Below are positions 4,203 through 6,286 of a DNA stretch of 6,286 bases, piece by piece. Within the stretch, counting starts at the first letter, position 1. Each line of letters begins with the position of its first letter. The notes under the pieces were generated by a model. That model was not told the origin of the DNA. It saw nothing but the letters and a program-made list of their open reading frames with translations, and searched no databases. Source of the stretch: Actinomycetes bacterium (GTDB lineage Bacteria > Actinomycetota > Actinomycetes > Propionibacteriales > Propionibacteriaceae); contig JAJYQH010000269.1 in the NCBI GenBank assembly GCA_021794705.1, positions 1-6,286 on the forward strand, written 5' to 3'. A program made the position numbers and the translations under genes.

Positions 4203-6286
4203 GCAACTCCCGAGGCCGCCCGTCGACGTCCGCCTCGTGCCGCTGGCGGTGGGCGGTTGGGCCGGTGCGTGGTGGGGCACCGCGGAGAGCTGGTCGGCGC
4301 CGGCGCTGCTCCTCACCGTCGGCGCGCTGGTGGCGAGCATCGCCCTGGTCGGCATCGGGCGACGACGTCGGGAGCGCCGTCGGCAGCTGGCCGCGGTCCT
4401 GGTCACCCTCGTGGCCGCGGGCGGCTGCGGGCTGCTGAGGCTGGGGGCGGTCCAGCACACGGCGCTCACCACGGGCGCTGCCGCGCACAGTGTCGCCGAC
4501 CTTGTCGTTGTGATCACCGGGGACCCCGTCAGCTACCCGGCGTCCGGCACTCGCCCCGCCTTCGCCACCGTGCCCGCGCAGGCGCGTTCCGTCACTGTTC
4601 GCGGCGCGTCGGCGGCCACCCGGGTGCCGGTGACGCTGATGGGCAGCGGCGACACCGCATCCTTCCTGACGTCCCTGGGGGTGGGCCAACGGGCCACGAT
4701 CACCGGCACCCTGATGCCCCGCGAGCCAGGGCAACCGGTCGCTGCGGGCGTCCGGGTTCTCGCACCGCCGACGCGGATCGTCGAGGGCGGCGTCGTCGAC
4801 AGGGCGGCCAACCGGTTCCGGGTCGCCCTCACCGAGGCCATGCGGTGGGCTCCCGCCGCTCAGGCGCACCTCGTGCCCTCGCTCGTGGTCGGCGACACCT
4901 CGAGCGTCGACAGCGCAACCCAAGAGGCCTTCCGTGCGACCGGGCTCACCCACCTCATGGCCGTGTCGGGGGCCAACCTCGCGCTCACCCTCGCCTGGCT
5001 GCTGGGACTCGCCCGGTGGATCGGTCTGCGGGCCCGACTCCTCGACGTCGTCGCCGTCGTCGGTGTCGCGGCCTTCGTCACCGTCTGTCGCGGTGAACCG
5101 AGCGTGCTGAGGGCGGCCGCGATGGGACTGGTCACCCTGGCCGCACTCGGTCGGCACGCGGCGGCCGGTCGCGGCCTGCGGCACCTCGCCGCGGCGAGCC
5201 TCGTCGTCCTCCTGCTCGACCCGTGGCTGGCCCGGTCGGTGGGGTTCGCGCTCTCCGTCGCCGCGACCGGCGGCATCATCTGGTGGGCGGCCGCCTGGGG
5301 CCGCCGAGCCGGGCCGACCGGCGTCCGGTGGCTCACCCCGATCGTGTTCGTCCCCCTCGCCGCCCAGCTGGCCACCCAGCCGATGGTCACCGCGATCAGT
5401 GGGGGAGTGAGCACCGTCGGGGTGGTCGCCAACGCGCTCGCCGCCCCGTTCGTGGCACCCGTCACCGTGGTCGGCCTCACGGCCGCGCTCGCCCAGCTGC
5501 TGTGGCCACCGCTCGGCGCCGCGGTCGGCTGGGCGGCCGGGGCCTGCATGCAGCCGATCATCTGGATCGCGCGGTTGCTCTCGTCGACCCCGGGTGCCGT
5601 GTGGCCGTGGCCGGTGACGCCCCTGAGCATCGCACTACTCGGCGCCGCCTGCCTGTTGCTGGCCGCGCTGGTACCCCACGTCGCGGCACACCCGGGCCTC
5701 GCGCTGGCGGTGCTGCTCGCCCTGGCCCTCACCCCATGGCTGCACCCGCGGCCGCTCGGATGGCCCGGTTCGTGGGATGTCGTCTTCTGCGACGTCGGCC
5801 AGGGGGACGCCACGGTGGTGCGCGCCGGGCCGGGTGAGGCGGTGCTCGTCGACGCGGGGCCGGACGACACCAGCGCGCTGACCTGCCTACGGTCGCTCGG
5901 CGTCACCCGCCTTCCCCTCGTCATCCTCACGCACTACCACGCCGACCACTCCGGGGGATTGGCTCCGGTGCTGCGTGGCGTGCCGACCGGCCGTGTCTGG
6001 GTCAACCCGACGGCCAGCCCGGCTGCCGACGTGCGCCGGGTCGCCGAGGCGGCCGCGAGCACCGGGACGCCGCTCGAGGCGGCACCGTTGGGGGTCAGCG
6101 TCAGTGTGGGGATGGCGAGGGTCGACCTGCTGTACGGCGGTCCGTCCCCCTCCGTACCGGCAGCCGATGACGAAGGGGAGTCGTCCGCGGAGAACAACAC
6201 GTCGCTGGTCCTGCGGGTGGCTTCCGGGGGCCTGACGGTGGTCATCGCAGGCGATGCCGAGACCGAGGAGCAGCAGCAGGTGCTCG
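4189..6286 (+). CDS. comEC: ComEC/Rec2 DNA-uptake channel protein (3' truncated by window edge)
   Basis: An open frame of 699 complete codons runs off the window without a stop. ComEC is the polytopic membrane channel that moves single-stranded DNA into the cytoplasm. The N-terminus has hydrophobic segments (about 20-85 overall). A soluble OB-fold-like region follows at about 100-205 (ITGDPVSYP, RVPVTLMG, GQRATITGTL). The competence domain holds the family signatures GLTHLMAVSGANL (252-264) and GEPSVLRAAAM (302-312), with many further helices to about 524. A metallo-beta-lactamase-like domain begins with DVVFCDVGQGDATVV (530-544). It carries the metal motif THYHADHSGG (581-590; His582, His584, Asp586, His587), then NNTSLVLRV (669-677) and GDAE (688-691). 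All motifs expected up to this point are present, so the gene looks intact and the missing tail is probably short, on the order of 50-120 residues. The ATG overlaps comEA by 14 bp, as expected for partners in one operon. No sign of frameshift or decay. Confidence 0.95.
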   Translation, partial: MSASEQLPRPPVDVRLVPLAVGGWAGAWWGTAESWSAPALLLTVGALVASIALVGIGRRRRERRRQLAAVLVTLVAAGGCGLLRLGAVQHTALTTGAAAHSVADLVVVITGDPVSYPASGTRPAFATVPAQARSVTVRGASAATRVPVTLMGSGDTASFLTSLGVGQRATITGTLMPREPGQPVAAGVRVLAPPTRIVEGGVVDRAANRFRVALTEAMRWAPAAQAHLVPSLVVGDTSSVDSATQEAFRATGLTHLMAVSGANLALTLAWLLGLARWIGLRARLLDVVAVVGVAAFVTVCRGEPSVLRAAAMGLVTLAALGRHAAAGRGLRHLAAASLVVLLLDPWLARSVGFALSVAATGGIIWWAAAWGRRAGPTGVRWLTPIVFVPLAAQLATQPMVTAISGGVSTVGVVANALAAPFVAPVTVVGLTAALAQLLWPPLGAAVGWAAGACMQPIIWIARLLSSTPGAVWPWPVTPLSIALLGAACLLLAALVPHVAAHPGLALAVLLALALTPWLHPRPLGWPGSWDVVFCDVGQGDATVVRAGPGEAVLVDAGPDDTSALTCLRSLGVTRLPLVILTHYHADHSGGLAPVLRGVPTGRVWVNPTASPAADVRRVAEAAASTGTPLEAAPLGVSVSVGMARVDLLYGGPSPSVPAADDEGESSAENNTSLVLRVASGGLTVVIAGDAETEEQQQVL

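Noticed and set aside
3438..4517. Minus-strand open frame of 359 codons opposite comEA and the start of comEC
   Set aside because: It is antisense to complete SLBB and helix-hairpin-helix domains, and its composition is that of a shadow frame.
4860..5930. Minus-strand open frame of 356 codons opposite comEC
   Set aside because: It is antisense to the unmistakable competence domain of ComEC. The translation is a Ser/Thr/Ala/Arg-rich shadow with no features of its own.

Overview
The window is about 6.3 kb of very GC-rich, densely coded bacterial DNA. High G+C in third codon positions, GTG starts, overlapping stop/start junctions and two apparently leaderless promoters point to a high-GC actinobacterium. 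A proline/tyrosine/glycine-rich single-pass membrane protein, a DUF4192 protein and an actinobacterial-type '3-methyladenine DNA glycosylase' homologue support this. I cannot name a genus; Micrococcales or Propionibacteriales would be my guess. Nothing suggests a phage, plasmid, transposon, CRISPR array or RNA gene. The content looks like ordinary chromosomal backbone.

Layout. (1) Positions 2-397 (+) are the 3' end of a long-type NAD(P)-dependent malic enzyme. (2) Positions 394-1311 (+) are a 305-residue protein of the family annotated in actinobacteria as 3-methyladenine DNA glycosylase; its GTG start overlaps the malic enzyme stop as GTGA. (3) Positions 1281-2330 (-) encode a 349-residue membrane-anchored protein with a low-complexity proline-rich cytoplasmic N-terminus and a small predicted extracytoplasmic C-terminal domain. 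It converges on gene 2 with a 31-bp overlap of coding sequence. (4) A 128-bp divergent intergenic region (2331-2458) is the only real non-coding stretch. It holds a likely leaderless promoter for gene 3, a possible one for gene 4, and between them a strong inverted repeat flanked by two DnaA-box-like 9-mers. (5) Positions 2459-3475 (+) encode a DUF4192 protein. (6) Positions 3465-4202 (+) encode ComEA. (7) Positions 4189-6286 (+) encode ComEC, cut by the window end.

Functionally, the right half is a DNA-uptake locus. ComEA is a membrane-anchored double-stranded DNA receptor, and ComEC is the channel that passes a single strand through the membrane. ComEA and ComEC overlap by 14 bp, and the DUF4192 gene overlaps comEA by 11 bp, so the three are probably one transcript with translational coupling. 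This makes the uncharacterised DUF4192 protein a candidate partner in DNA uptake, though gene order alone does not prove it. The most interesting non-coding signal is the hairpin with DnaA-box-like sequences in the region that probably drives both the membrane protein gene and the com operon.
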